Shown here one piece after another: positions 53,839-64,000 of a stretch of DNA of 64,000 nucleotides. The stretch's first letter is position 1. Every line of letters begins with the position of its first letter. The stretch lies in contig NZ_JOFZ01000011.1 in the NCBI RefSeq assembly GCF_000721265.1, positions 186,001 to 250,000 of the forward strand. The letters run 5' to 3'. The DNA is from Streptomyces sp. NRRL F-5126. GTDB lineage: Bacteria > Actinomycetota > Actinomycetes > Streptomycetales > Streptomycetaceae. The notes beneath the pieces are model-generated. The model made no database searches. It was not told the origin of the DNA and was given only the letters and a program-made list of their open reading frames with translations. A program made the translations under genes and the position numbers.

Positions 53839-53986
53839 GTCTGGCCTAGACCAATAGTGTTGAAAGGCTTCTTCCGCATCCGCTCCCCGGGCTCCCCCGC
53901 GCCCGCCACATCCGCCACACCCCGTCCATCCCCCCGACTGTGCAGCGCCGCCCCCACACCGTCCCCGCCTCCCCCAGGAGGAACAC

Positions 53987-55666
53987 GTGCTCTCCAGACG
54001 CTCGTTCGTCACGGCCGCCGGCGCGACGGGAGTGGCCGCCGCTCTCGGCTCGCCCCTCGTCTCCGGTGCGCTCGCGCCGAAAGCGTGGGCGGCGTCGCCC
54101 TCGCTGCCGCTGGCCCTGCAGAACAACTCGGGCAGCGGCACCGTCTACGCCTACGTCAGCGGCGCCGACAGCTCTGGCTGGCCCGGATTCGTCGGCTCGG
54201 ACGGCCGCTTCAACCGGCTGCCCAGCCCGTCGAGCCCCGTCACGCCGATCCCGGACTACTCGATACCGCTGGGCGCCTCCGGCTCCGCGCCCACCCGCCT
54301 GACACTCGGCGAGTACATCATCGGCGGGCGCGTCTGGTTCTCCGTCGGCAAGAAGATCCAGTTCTTCGTCAATCCGCCGGGCGGCAACGGCGGCGTGCCC
54401 GGCCTCGTGCAGCCCGGCTTCACGTCGTCGGACCCCAACTGGCAGACGAACTGGACGTTCTGCGAGTTCACGTACAACAGCGCCAACCTGTACGCGAACA
54501 TCAGCTACGTCGACATGGTCGCGCTGCCCGTGTCGATGGCCAGCACCGGCAGCTCAGGATCGCAGTCGGTGAGCCCGCTGCCGAACGGGGCGCTCGCCTC
54601 CATCGCCTCCGGGCTGCGGGCACAGCACGCCGCGGACGGCGCGCCCTGGGACCGGCTCGTCGCCACCGACTCCTCGGGCGCGGTGGTGCGCGTGCTCGCG
54701 CCCGGGCACTCGCCCGTCGACTTCGGCGGCTACTGGAACGGGTACCTGGACGCGGTGTGGAACCACTACCAGTCGCACACTCTGACCGTGAACGGGCAGG
54801 GCAGCATAGGCAGTTACCAGGGCACGGTGTCGGGCGGCGTGCTGACGTTCGCCGGGCTCAACACCAACGGGGTCCCGTTCACCAAGCCCAGCGCCGTCGA
54901 CATCTTCGGGTGCGCGAGCGGGCCCCTCTACAACTCGGGCGGCGACGCGCGCGGCGCCGTCGCGGCCCGCCTCGCCGCCGCGCTCAACCGGAGCAGCCTG
55001 CTGGTCTCCGGCGGCGACAACCAGCCCGACGGTGTGACGCCGTCGCAGTACTACACCGATCCCACCACGAACCACTACGCCAGGCTCGTCCACCAGTACG
55101 CGAGCATCGGCTACGCCTTCCCCTACGACGACGTCGGCCCCACCGGCGCGGCCCCCGTCGACGGCCACATCCAGGACAGTGCCCCCACGTCGTGGACGGT
55201 CGCGCTCGGCGCCGGCGCGGGTAGCGGGGGCGACCAGCCTCCGGGCGGGTCGGGCACCGGGGCGTACTCCACGATCCAGGCCGAGTCGTACAGCGGCCAG
55301 AGCGGCACGACGAAGGAGAGCTGCACGGACTCGGGCGGCGGGCAGGACGTCGGCTACATCTCGGGCGGCGACTGGCTCAAGTACGGTTCGGTGGACTTCG
55401 GTTCGTCCTCGCCCAGCCAGTTCGTCGCCCGCCTCGCCTCGGGCGCGGCCGCCGGCGTGAGCGGGGCGGTGCAGGTGCGGCTCGACAGCAGATCGGGCAC
55501 GAAGGTCGCCGAGATCGACTTCGCCAACAACGGCGGCTGGCAGAACTGGCAGACGGTACCGGCCAACATCGTCGCGGGCGCCACGGGGGTGCACGACGTC
55601 TACCTGGTCTTCGCCGGAAGCAGTTCGGACTTCGTGAACGTGAACTGGTTCACGTTCACGAAGTAG
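53987..55666 (+). CDS. Secreted GH64 beta-1,3-glucanase with C-terminal CBM6
   Basis: A 559-residue protein with a GTG start after GAGGAAC. A Tat-type signal, SRRSFVTAAGATGVAAALG, precedes the GH64 laminaripentaose-producing glucanase fold (LALQNNSGSGTVYAYVSG; QFFVNPPGGNGG; VDFGGYWNGYLDAVWNHY). Then a Gly-rich linker (GAGAGSGGDQPPGGSG) and a ~130-residue carbohydrate-binding CBM6-like module (YSTIQAESYSGQSG; ISGGDWLKYGSVDF; FVNVNWFTF). The protein would attack fungal and yeast wall beta-1,3-glucan. Folding before export is implied by the twin-Arg signal. It diverges from the HelD-like gene. Confidence 0.93.
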   Translation: MLSRRSFVTAAGATGVAAALGSPLVSGALAPKAWAASPSLPLALQNNSGSGTVYAYVSGADSSGWPGFVGSDGRFNRLPSPSSPVTPIPDYSIPLGASGSAPTRLTLGEYIIGGRVWFSVGKKIQFFVNPPGGNGGVPGLVQPGFTSSDPNWQTNWTFCEFTYNSANLYANISYVDMVALPVSMASTGSSGSQSVSPLPNGALASIASGLRAQHAADGAPWDRLVATDSSGAVVRVLAPGHSPVDFGGYWNGYLDAVWNHYQSHTLTVNGQGSIGSYQGTVSGGVLTFAGLNTNGVPFTKPSAVDIFGCASGPLYNSGGDARGAVAARLAAALNRSSLLVSGGDNQPDGVTPSQYYTDPTTNHYARLVHQYASIGYAFPYDDVGPTGAAPVDGHIQDSAPTSWTVALGAGAGSGGDQPPGGSGTGAYSTIQAESYSGQSGTTKESCTDSGGGQDVGYISGGDWLKYGSVDFGSSSPSQFVARLASGAAAGVSGAVQVRLDSRSGTKVAEIDFANNGGWQNWQTVPANIVAGATGVHDVYLVFAGSSSDFVNVNWFTFTK

Positions 55667-55784
55667 CCGCCCGCGGTGGTTGCCGGCCGGTAGCGGTTCG
55701 ACGCTGCCACCGGCCGGCGGCCACACCGTGAGACGCACGCCTTGTACGCGTGCCGCGCGGACACCACCCGGCCATAATCGGCGT

Positions 55785-56378
55785 ATGGGAAAGAGCTACG
55801 AGCGGATAGACGGCAGGCTGCGCGCATTCATCGAGGCGCAGCACATCTTCTTCACCGCCACGGCGCCGCTGGGCAGCGGCGGCACCGTCAACCTTTCACC
55901 CAAGGGCCTGAACGGCTCGTTCGCCGTGCTCGACGAACACACCGTGGCCTACCTCGACTTCGCGGGCAGCAACGCCGAGACGATCGCCCACCTGCGCGAG
56001 AACGGCCGCATCACACTGATGTGGTGCGCCTTCGACGGCCCGCCCAACATCGTGCGCGTGCACGGCCGCGGGGAGCCGGTCTTCCGCGACGACGCGCGGT
56101 GGGCGGGGCTGCTGGCCCGCTTCCCCGGCATCGACCCGACCAGGCACGGGCTGCGGGCGATCATCGTCGTGGCCGCGGAGAAGATCCGCGACACCTGCGG
56201 GTACGCGGTCCCGTTCATGACGTACGACGAGGACCGCCCGCTGCACGGCTCGCGCTTCGCGCGCGAGACGGACGAGTCGCTCGACGCCTACTTCCACAAG
56301 AAGGAGCACATCGCGACGAGCATCGACGGCCTCCCGGGCCTGCCGCTCCCCCTCCCACCGCTCACGGGGACCGCGTAA
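55785..56378 (+). CDS. Pyridoxamine 5'-phosphate oxidase-like FMN-binding protein
   Basis: A 197-residue protein of the split-barrel flavin-binding fold: ERIDGRLRAFIEAQHIFF, NLSPKGLNGSFAVLDEHTV, NGRITLMWCAFDGPPNIVRVHG. Family members oxidise or reduce small molecules using FMN, F420 or heme; the substrate is not determinable here. ATG 55785 was chosen because the upstream frame has no family similarity. It follows the glucanase gene by 118 bases. Confidence 0.85.
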   Translation: MGKSYERIDGRLRAFIEAQHIFFTATAPLGSGGTVNLSPKGLNGSFAVLDEHTVAYLDFAGSNAETIAHLRENGRITLMWCAFDGPPNIVRVHGRGEPVFRDDARWAGLLARFPGIDPTRHGLRAIIVVAAEKIRDTCGYAVPFMTYDEDRPLHGSRFARETDESLDAYFHKKEHIATSIDGLPGLPLPLPPLTGTA

Positions 56379-56490
56379 CCGTCGCCGGGCCGTACGTGCC
56401 GGGGGCGAGCGCTCGGGGCGCGTGCCGGGGTCAGGCCGTGTGGGAGACTCGCGCGGCAGGCATCAACCGATCTTCAGCGGAGTGACATCG

Positions 56491-57267
56491 ATGGGTGCGA
56501 AACCGAGGATCGACACGAGCCGCCCGCATCCCGCGCGCGTCTACGACTACCTGCTCGGCGGCAAGGACCACTACGAGGTGGACCGGCAACTGGGCGAGAG
56601 GCTGCCCGAGTTCATGCGCGATGCGGCGCACGAGAACCGGGCCTTCATGCGGCGGGCCGTCACGTGGACGGCGGACAACGGTGTGACCCAGTTCCTGGAC
56701 ATCGGCACCGGCATTCCCACCGCGCCCAACCTGCACCAGGTCGCGCAGGGCGTCCACCCGGCGGCCAGGGTGGTGTACGCGGACAACGATCCGATCATCA
56801 TGCGACACGCGGAGGCGCTGCTCGTCGGCACGCCCGAGGGCGCGACGAACTACGTCGAGGCGGACATCCGCGAACCCGGCGCGATCCTCGACCACGCCCG
56901 CGAGTTCCTGGACTTCGAGCGGCCGATCACCCTGTCGCTCCTCGCGATCATGCACTTCGTCGTCGACGCGCACGACCCGTACGGGGTGGTGTCCACCCTC
57001 ATGGACGCCCTGCCGTCCGGGAGTTACCTTGCGCTGACACACGTGTCCCTCGACGGCTTCGCCGAGGAGGGCGCGAAGCTCAACGAGACGTACACGAGCA
57101 GCATCGAGGCACAGAGCAGGTCGGTCGCGGAGATCGAGCGCTTCTTCGACGGCCTGGAGCTCATCGAGCCCGGTGTGGTGGCGACGCCGCGCTGGCGCGG
57201 GGACGCGCCGGTGCCGCCGGAGACCGGGCCGCATCCGAACTACGCCGGGGTCGCGCGGAAGCGGTGA
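56491..57267 (+). CDS. SAM-dependent methyltransferase, SAV2177/DUF574 family
   Basis: A 258-residue protein of the large Streptomyces family that starts DTSRPHPARVYDYLLGGKDHY. The SAM-binding region is VTQFLDIGTGIPTAPNLH, and a later VVYADNDPIIMRHAEALL fits the acidic loop. The family is numerous in actinomycetes and its substrates are largely unknown. ATG 56491 gives MGAKPRIDTSR. It is isolated, with hairpin-free flanks. Confidence 0.92.
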   Translation: MGAKPRIDTSRPHPARVYDYLLGGKDHYEVDRQLGERLPEFMRDAAHENRAFMRRAVTWTADNGVTQFLDIGTGIPTAPNLHQVAQGVHPAARVVYADNDPIIMRHAEALLVGTPEGATNYVEADIREPGAILDHAREFLDFERPITLSLLAIMHFVVDAHDPYGVVSTLMDALPSGSYLALTHVSLDGFAEEGAKLNETYTSSIEAQSRSVAEIERFFDGLELIEPGVVATPRWRGDAPVPPETGPHPNYAGVARKR

Positions 57268-57306
57268 ACGGCCCGGTTCGGAAGGGGCTGGGGCAGGGGC
57301 TGAGGC

Positions 57307-57774
57307 TCAGGCCGCGCGCCTGAGCCTCTCCCGCGCCGCCGCACGGTCGACGCCGAGCCGGGTCAGCACGTCGGCGGCCGGGTCGGGCTCCTTGGTCTCC
57401 AGCAGCGCGAGCAGCAGGTGGGCCGGTGTGATCCGCCGCGCGCCCTGACTGCGCACCTCGGCCAGCGCGCCGCTGAGCACCGACTTGGCCGACGACGTGA
57501 ACGGTGTGTGCTTGCGCGACGACGGGATCGGCGGCCGGTCCGCACCGCGCGCGTCGACCCCGACGGCGGCGAGTGCCTCCGTGTCGAGCTCCCGCAGCGC
57601 CTCGCGCACCGCGCCCGCGTCCACACCGAGCCCCGTCCCGGCAGCGGCGCCCTGCTGCGACAGCGCCCCCAGCAGCAGGTGTTCCGTGCCGATGCGCCGG
57701 TCGCCCCGCAGCCGCGCCTCTTCGAGCGCGTCGCTCACCGCCGCGCGGGTCTCCCCCGCGAACTGCTCGAACAT
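57307..57774 (-). CDS. Clp N-terminal (Clp-R repeat) domain protein
   Basis: A 155-residue protein with two Clp-N repeats: FAGETRAAVSDALEEARLRGDRRIGTEHLLLGAL and, after a linker, FTSSAKSVLSGALAEVRSQGARRITPAHLLLALL. In ClpC these repeats bind adaptors and substrates; here the ATPase part is absent, so the protein may be an adaptor or regulator. It lies 7 bases after a small HTH gene, surely one transcript. The start was placed at ATG 57774. Confidence 0.88.
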   Translation of the reverse strand: MFEQFAGETRAAVSDALEEARLRGDRRIGTEHLLLGALSQQGAAAGTGLGVDAGAVREALRELDTEALAAVGVDARGADRPPIPSSRKHTPFTSSAKSVLSGALAEVRSQGARRITPAHLLLALLETKEPDPAADVLTRLGVDRAAARERLRRAA

Positions 57775-57781
57775 CGTCGCC

Positions 57782-57985
57782 TCATTTCCCGTGCTTCGCG
57801 TGCACGGACTGCCGCGACACCCCCAGCGCGTCGCCGATCTGCTCCCACGACCACCCCTGTGCGCGGGCACGCGCCACCGACGACGCCTCCACCTGTTCGG
57901 CGAGGCGGTGCAGCGCGCCGACGGCCCGTAGTCCGACGGCGGGATCGAGCGAGGTCAGGCGGGACGAGAGGTCTGCGGAATCCAT
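57782..57985 (-). CDS. Small helix-turn-helix protein
   Basis: A 67-residue protein with MDSADLSSRLTSLDPAVGL at the start and an HTH near the C-terminus (GWSWEQIGDALGVSRQSVH), matching a small sigma70-region-4-like DNA-binding fold. It is probably the regulator of the downstream Clp-N gene, with which it forms a two-gene unit. ATG 57985 was chosen over a longer upstream frame. Confidence 0.85.
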   Translation of the reverse strand: MDSADLSSRLTSLDPAVGLRAVGALHRLAEQVEASSVARARAQGWSWEQIGDALGVSRQSVHAKHGK

Positions 57986-58080
57986 GCGGTCAGTATTCCA
58001 TGACGATGTCAGTCTGGACTGACAATCTGCTCTTGTCAATCCAGACTGACGCCGCAGCCCCGCCCCGCCCCGCTCTGCCG

Positions 58081-59499
58081 CTAGAACAGCTTCCCGGGGT
58101 TCAACAGCCCGAGCGGGTCGAAGGCCCTCTTGATCTGACGCTGCAACTCAAGCTCCACCGGGCCGAGTTCACGGGCCAGCCAGTCCTTCTTCAGGACGCC
58201 GACGCCGTGTTCGCCCGTGATGGTGCCGCCAAGCCGCAGCCCGAGCGCCATGATCTCGTCGAACGCCTCCTCGGCGCGCCGCACCTCGTCCTCGTTCTGC
58301 GGGTCGAAGCAGACGATCGGGTGGGTGTTGCCGTCACCCGCGTGCGCGCAGATGCCGATCTTCGTGTCGTACTTCTCCGCGATGGCCTCTACGCCCTCGA
58401 ACATGTCGCTGAGCCGCGAGCGCGGCACGCACACGTCGTCGATCATCGTCGTGCCGAACTGCGCCTCAAGGGCGGGCAGCGAGAGCCGCCGCGCCTGCAT
58501 CAGCATCTCCGACTCGGCGGCGTCGTCCGCCGGCACCACCTCCGTCGCGCCGGCCGCCGTACACAGCTCGCCCACCGCCGCCAGGTCGGCCGCCGGGTCC
58601 GCGGTGTCGAACGCGACGAGCAGCAGCGCCTCCGTCGTCTCGGGCAGCCCCATGTGGGCCATCGTGTTGACGGCGCGGACGGTGGTGCCGTCCATCAGCT
58701 CCATCAGGGACGGCATGTGCCCGCGCTCCATGATCAGGCGCACCGCCTCGCCCGCCGCCGACGCCGACGTGAACTCGGCGGCCAGCACGAGCTGCGCCGG
58801 CGGCTGGGGCTTCAGCGCGAGCACGGCCTTCACGACGATCCCGAGGCTGCCCTCGGACCCGACGAGCAGGCGCGTCAGGTCGTACCCCGCGACGCCCTTG
58901 GCCGTCCGCCGCCCGGTGGACAGCAGCCGCCCGTCCGCGAGGACGACGTCGAGGCCGAGCACGTACTCCGAGGTCACCCCGTACTTCACGCAGCACAGGC
59001 CGCCGGCGGCGGTGCCGATGTTGCCGCCGATGGTGCAGGTCTCCCAGCTGGAGGGGTCCGGCGGGTAGTACATGCCGCGCTCGGCCACTGCGCGCGACAG
59101 CGTCGCGTTGACGACGCCGGGTTCGACGACGGCGACCCGGTCCGCGGCGTCGATCTCGAGGATCCGGTCCATCTTGACGAGCGACAGCACGATGCACCCG
59201 TCCGACGCGTTCGCCGCACCGGACAAGCCCGTACGGGCGCCCTGCGGCACGACGGGCACGCGCAGCTGGGTCGCCGTCCGCATCACGTGCCGCACCTGCT
59301 CGACGCTGCGCGGCAGCACGACCACGGCGGGCGCCCCGGCCGCACAGAAGCTCGCCATGTCGTGCGCATACGACACCATCACGTCGGGGTCGGTGACGAG
59401 CGCCTCCGCGGGCAGCCCCGCCCCGAGCCGCGCCACCAGCTCGGCCTGCGAGGTGGGGGCGGTCGTCGCTCCGGCGCGGGGTTCCAGCAGATCGTCCAT
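58081..59499 (-). CDS. FAD-linked oxidase, GlcD/lactate dehydrogenase-like
   Basis: A 472-residue flavoprotein of the FAD-PCMH fold, oxidising 2-hydroxyacids. FAD-binding blocks PAVVVLPRSVEQVRHVMRTA and VPVVPQGARTGLSGAANASDGCIVLSLVKMDRIL, substrate loop GGNIGTAAGGLCCVKYGVTSEYVLGL, and GEHGVGVLKKDWLA near the C-terminus are those of glycolate oxidase subunit GlcD and D-lactate dehydrogenase. ATG 59499 (MDDLLEPRAGAT) gives the normal length. No electron-transfer partner gene is adjacent. Confidence 0.9.
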   Translation of the reverse strand: MDDLLEPRAGATTAPTSQAELVARLGAGLPAEALVTDPDVMVSYAHDMASFCAAGAPAVVVLPRSVEQVRHVMRTATQLRVPVVPQGARTGLSGAANASDGCIVLSLVKMDRILEIDAADRVAVVEPGVVNATLSRAVAERGMYYPPDPSSWETCTIGGNIGTAAGGLCCVKYGVTSEYVLGLDVVLADGRLLSTGRRTAKGVAGYDLTRLLVGSEGSLGIVVKAVLALKPQPPAQLVLAAEFTSASAAGEAVRLIMERGHMPSLMELMDGTTVRAVNTMAHMGLPETTEALLLVAFDTADPAADLAAVGELCTAAGATEVVPADDAAESEMLMQARRLSLPALEAQFGTTMIDDVCVPRSRLSDMFEGVEAIAEKYDTKIGICAHAGDGNTHPIVCFDPQNEDEVRRAEEAFDEIMALGLRLGGTITGEHGVGVLKKDWLARELGPVELELQRQIKRAFDPLGLLNPGKLF

Positions 59500-59597
59500 G
59501 ATCCCAGGTTCGCACCGACCGCCATCGGTGTGAACCCGTATGCGATCCACCCCACACAGCGCGGTGTGATCTTCATATTGACGCACAGTGAATAACT

Positions 59598-61703
59598 ATG
59601 AACGCCATGAAGTCGGATCAGGTCAGACATGTCAGGCGCGCCGCCGTGGCTGCCGGGGTCGGCGGCCTTCTGGTCGCGGGCGTGCTGGTGTTCGTGCCCG
59701 ACGAGAAGAAGGAGGCCGCCGCGCCGCCCGCCCCGGGGCCCGAGGGGCGCGCACTCGCCGCCGTCACCGCCGGTGCGCCCGCCACGCGCGCCGACCTGAG
59801 CGCGCTCATCCGTGACCGCGAGGCGCGGGTGCGGGCGCATCCGGACGACGCCAAGGCCTGGGCCGTGCTCGGCTCCGCGTATGTGGCGCGGGGCGTCCAG
59901 CAGGCGGACCCGTCCTCGTACCCCCTGGCCGAGCGCGCCCTGGACCGCGCGCTCTACGGATCCGCGGGCGGGGACGGGGACGGGGCCACCCCGGGCGCCG
60001 CCACCCCGGGTGCGGGGACGGGGAGCGCGGGGGCGACGAACCCGGGGACGGGCTCCGCGCCGCCCGCCGCACCCGCCACGCCGCCCGCGCCCGCAGCGCC
60101 CGCCGCACCCTCGGCGCCGTCAGCGCCCGCCGCGGTCCCGGGCACGGGTTCGGCACCCGCCGGAACCGGGACCGTGACGGCGCCCGCGGGGGCGGCGCCC
60201 GCGACCCGGGCTCCGGCACAGCAGCAGCCCGGCGGCACCGTGCCCGGCACCGGCCCAGGGGCCGTGCCCGCGGGTACGCCGGCCGCCGGCCCTGTCTCGG
60301 CCGCCCGCGCCGCCGGTTCCGGAAGCGGCGCGCGTCGGCCCGGCGGCGGGGCGGTCGACGCGAAGGCACCCGCCTCGCCGACGTCCGTCGCGGCGACGCC
60401 CTCGGCGCCGGCGGCCGCCCCCAAGGAGGCGCTGATCGGGCTCACCGCCCTCGCCAACGCGCGCCACGACTACATGACGGCCAAGAAGTGGGGCGAGCTG
60501 GCGAAGAAGAAGCACCCGTCCGCCTGGGCCGTCTACCCCCCGCTCATCGACGCGTACAACGGCATCGGCGACTACGAGGCCGCGGGCCGCGCCCTCGACA
60601 AGCTCGCCGCGGCCCGGCCGAAGGCCGCGTCCATCTCCGGCGCCTACGCCCACGTGTACGAGGGGCGCGGCTGGCGCGAGGACGCCGCGGCCAAGGCGTC
60701 CGACGCGGTCGACCACGCCGCCTCGCCCGTCCAGAAGGCCGCGGGCCTCGCCGAACTCGGCGCTCTGGCGTGGGAGCGCGGCGAGCCGAAGGAGGCGCTC
60801 GGCCAGTACGACGCGGCGCTCAAGGTGACGCCCGGCCTCGCCGCCGCGCAGGCGGGCCGCGGCCGTGCGCTGGCCGCGCTCGGCAGGACGGACGACGCGT
60901 ACGAGGCCTACCAGGCGGCGCTCGCCAAGCAGCCCAGGCCCGAGACGGCCCTGGAGTTCGGCGAGTTGTACGAGTCGCTCGGCCTGACCGGCGACGCGCA
61001 GACCCAGTACGCGAAGGTGCGCTCCGAGGCCGCGAAGGCGGCCGGCGACGGCGTGGACGAGAACCTGCTGCTCGGACGGTACGAGGCCGACCACGGCGGC
61101 GCCGGCGCTGCCGTGGCCCGGCTGACGGCGGAGTGGACGAGCGGCCGCAGGAGCGTCGAGGCGGCGGACGCGCTGGGCTGGGCGCTGTACAAGTCGGGTG
61201 ACGCGGCGCGCGCCCTCACGTACGCGACGACGGCGACGAGCGATGGGCCGAAGAACGCCCTGTACTCCTACCACCGGGGCGAGATCGAGCGGAAGCTCGG
61301 CATGAAGGCGCAGGCGCGCAGGCACCTGGACGAGGCCCTGCGCACGAACCCGTACTTCTCCCCGCTGCTGGCGCCCCGGGCGCGTGCGGCGCTGAAGGCG
61401 CTGGGCGGCACGATCGGCGCGGCGGGCCCGGCGAAGTCGGGGAGCCCGGCGGCACCCCCGGCACCCGCCGCACCGGCAGCCCCAGCAGCACCGGCAGGCA
61501 CCCCCGGTGCTGCGGCCGCGCCCGCCCCGGCCGGAACGACACCGGCCGACATCGCGCCCGCCCCGGCCGCGCCGGGCGGAGCGGCGCCCAACGGAGCGGC
61601 GCCGGACGGTTCCGTGCCGAACGCCGCCCCCGCGGACGGCGCGGCGGGCGCAGGCGCCCTACCACCCGGCCGGGATCCGGCCTCGTCGCCGCAGCGCCCC
61701 TGA
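59598..61703 (+). CDS. Tetratricopeptide-repeat protein with Ala/Pro-rich linkers
   Basis: A 701-residue protein. An N-terminal membrane anchor (VAAGVGGLLVAGVLVFVP) is followed by a first TPR-like unit (RVRAHPDDAKAWAVLGSAYV). Then come ~170 residues of Ala/Pro/Gly/Thr-rich linker, a TPR solenoid near residues 275-600 (DAALKVTPGLAAAQAGRGRALAALGRTD), and a second Ala/Pro tail. It probably hangs outside the membrane or faces it as a scaffold. The start could also be Met4 (59607). Composition in the linkers is extreme even for this genome. Function unknown. Confidence 0.8.
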   Translation: MNAMKSDQVRHVRRAAVAAGVGGLLVAGVLVFVPDEKKEAAAPPAPGPEGRALAAVTAGAPATRADLSALIRDREARVRAHPDDAKAWAVLGSAYVARGVQQADPSSYPLAERALDRALYGSAGGDGDGATPGAATPGAGTGSAGATNPGTGSAPPAAPATPPAPAAPAAPSAPSAPAAVPGTGSAPAGTGTVTAPAGAAPATRAPAQQQPGGTVPGTGPGAVPAGTPAAGPVSAARAAGSGSGARRPGGGAVDAKAPASPTSVAATPSAPAAAPKEALIGLTALANARHDYMTAKKWGELAKKKHPSAWAVYPPLIDAYNGIGDYEAAGRALDKLAAARPKAASISGAYAHVYEGRGWREDAAAKASDAVDHAASPVQKAAGLAELGALAWERGEPKEALGQYDAALKVTPGLAAAQAGRGRALAALGRTDDAYEAYQAALAKQPRPETALEFGELYESLGLTGDAQTQYAKVRSEAAKAAGDGVDENLLLGRYEADHGGAGAAVARLTAEWTSGRRSVEAADALGWALYKSGDAARALTYATTATSDGPKNALYSYHRGEIERKLGMKAQARRHLDEALRTNPYFSPLLAPRARAALKALGGTIGAAGPAKSGSPAAPPAPAAPAAPAAPAGTPGAAAAPAPAGTTPADIAPAPAAPGGAAPNGAAPDGSVPNAAPADGAAGAGALPPGRDPASSPQRP

Positions 61704-61738
61704 GCGAGCGCAACCGAGGACGCACGGCCGGGAACACG

Positions 61739-61777
61739 GCCGCGGCCCCGTGGGTGGTCCACCCACGGGGCCGCGGC
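61739..61777. terminator. Perfect hairpin between TPR and hppD genes
   Basis: GCCGCGGCCCCGTGGGTGG and CCACCCACGGGGCCGCGGC form a 19-bp inverted repeat with a one-base centre, 35 bases after the TPR stop and 11 bases beyond the hppD stop. It can terminate both. Confidence 0.85.
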
Positions 61778-61788
61778 CGCGCCATACG

Positions 61789-63575
<1,787 letters not shown>

Positions 63576-63657
63576 CCCGTCGCTTCCCTGGGGAAATCGC
63601 GGGCCGCGGCGTAGAGTTCCGGACTGCCCGACGAGCCGCGGACCCGGAGGCGTGCCC

Positions 63658-64000
63658 ATGCTGTTGTCAACGTCCGGAGTGCGCCGAAGACTTGGCGTCG
63701 TCCTGGCGGCGCTGGTGCTGTCGACGGTTTCGTCCGGCGCGCTCGACCCGTCGTCCGCCACGGCGGCCGGGGCGGCGACGGCCAAACAGCACCCGGCCAA
63801 ACAGCACCCGGCCAAGCAGCACCCGGCCAGGGGCAGCGGCGACGACTGGGTGCTCAGCACCACCGACCCGTCCACCGACTACACCCCCGCCTTCCTCGGC
63901 AACGGCTACTTCTCCACCCGGGTGCCCGCGGAGGGCGCCGGCTTCTCCGCCTCGCCCCTGCTCACCGAGTCCCAGCTCGCGGGCTTCTACGGGCAGGGCC
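63658..64000 (+). CDS. Secreted GH65-type glycosidase, N-terminal part
   Basis: The frame runs off the window after 114 codons. A signal peptide (RRLGVVLAALVLSTVSSGALD) is followed by a three-fold tandem repeat KQHPA encoded by near-identical 15-base units, then DDWVLSTTDPSTDYTPAFLG and NGYFSTRVP. That start resembles acid trehalase/kojibiose phosphorylase-type GH65 proteins. Only the N-terminal domain is seen, so the catalytic residue is outside the window. The ATG at 63658 follows CCCGGAGGCG. Confidence 0.7.
   Translation, partial: MLLSTSGVRRRLGVVLAALVLSTVSSGALDPSSATAAGAATAKQHPAKQHPAKQHPARGSGDDWVLSTTDPSTDYTPAFLGNGYFSTRVPAEGAGFSASPLLTESQLAGFYGQG

Noticed and set aside
53714..53986. Rifamycin-associated element upstream of the helR-like gene
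   Set aside because: I looked for the known GC-rich inverted repeat and did not find a match; only unrelated inverted repeats are present.

Overview
This window is high-GC actinobacterial chromosome, almost certainly Streptomyces. Supporting signs are third-position G/C codon bias, an SsgA-family sporulation protein, the DasR-type nagF/nagE1/nagE2 locus, DUF397/helix-turn-helix pairs, the SAV2177-type methyltransferase family and two genes with rare TTA (bldA-type) codons. Gene order nagF-nagE1-nagE2, cysM-cysO-mec, ssgG-like, hppD-hpdA resembles the conserved core around SCO2897-SCO2928 of S. coelicolor, as recalled and not searched.

Layout. 1-5 kb: SEC-C protein, histidine phosphatase, DUF445 membrane protein and a secreted SGNH hydrolase. 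5-9 kb: a leftward ABC-2 transporter operon with a DUF1707 gene. 9-15 kb: class A penicillin-binding protein, a small Gdx-type exporter behind a guanidine-III-like riboswitch, GroES-like protein, DUF3618 protein, Bcp peroxiredoxin and a ProP-type transporter. 15-17 kb: an unusual repeat/double-HNH protein next to an atypical tRNA-like gene. 17-22 kb: rdgB, rph and the GlcNAc PTS genes with dre-like operators. 22-29 kb: MBL hydrolase, PemK-like protein, the CysM/CysO/Mec cysteine route with a leader peptide, clpS-DUF2017, pncB and a nicotinamidase-like gene. 29-37.5 kb: GC-rich repeats, an M6 protease, two RDD proteins, an SsgA-like protein and a CDP-alcohol phosphatidyltransferase.

37.5-61 kb is the more accessory half. 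It holds a DUF5753-type HTH/DUF397 pair, cyclophilin, GNAT, a divergent aldo/keto reductase and HTH regulator, a GntR-ABC cassette, and then the most notable feature. From 45.48 to 51.46 kb a tightly coupled operon encodes a 16-residue peptide, a ThiF/MccB-like E1 enzyme, an MFS exporter, an S9 peptidase and a CapA-family protein. I read it as a candidate uncharacterised peptide natural-product system. It is followed by a scrap of an ABC permease gene and a HelD/HelR-type RNA polymerase-associated ATPase. Then come a GH64 glucanase, a flavin/PNPOx-like protein, a methyltransferase, a Clp-N/HTH pair, an FAD-linked oxidase and a TPR protein.

The right end holds tyrosine catabolism genes (hppD with divergent hpdA and a paired-palindrome operator) and the start of a secreted GH65-type glycosidase. 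Start codons were chosen from ribosome-binding sites, overlaps and family alignment, all by eye. No searches or folding programs were run.
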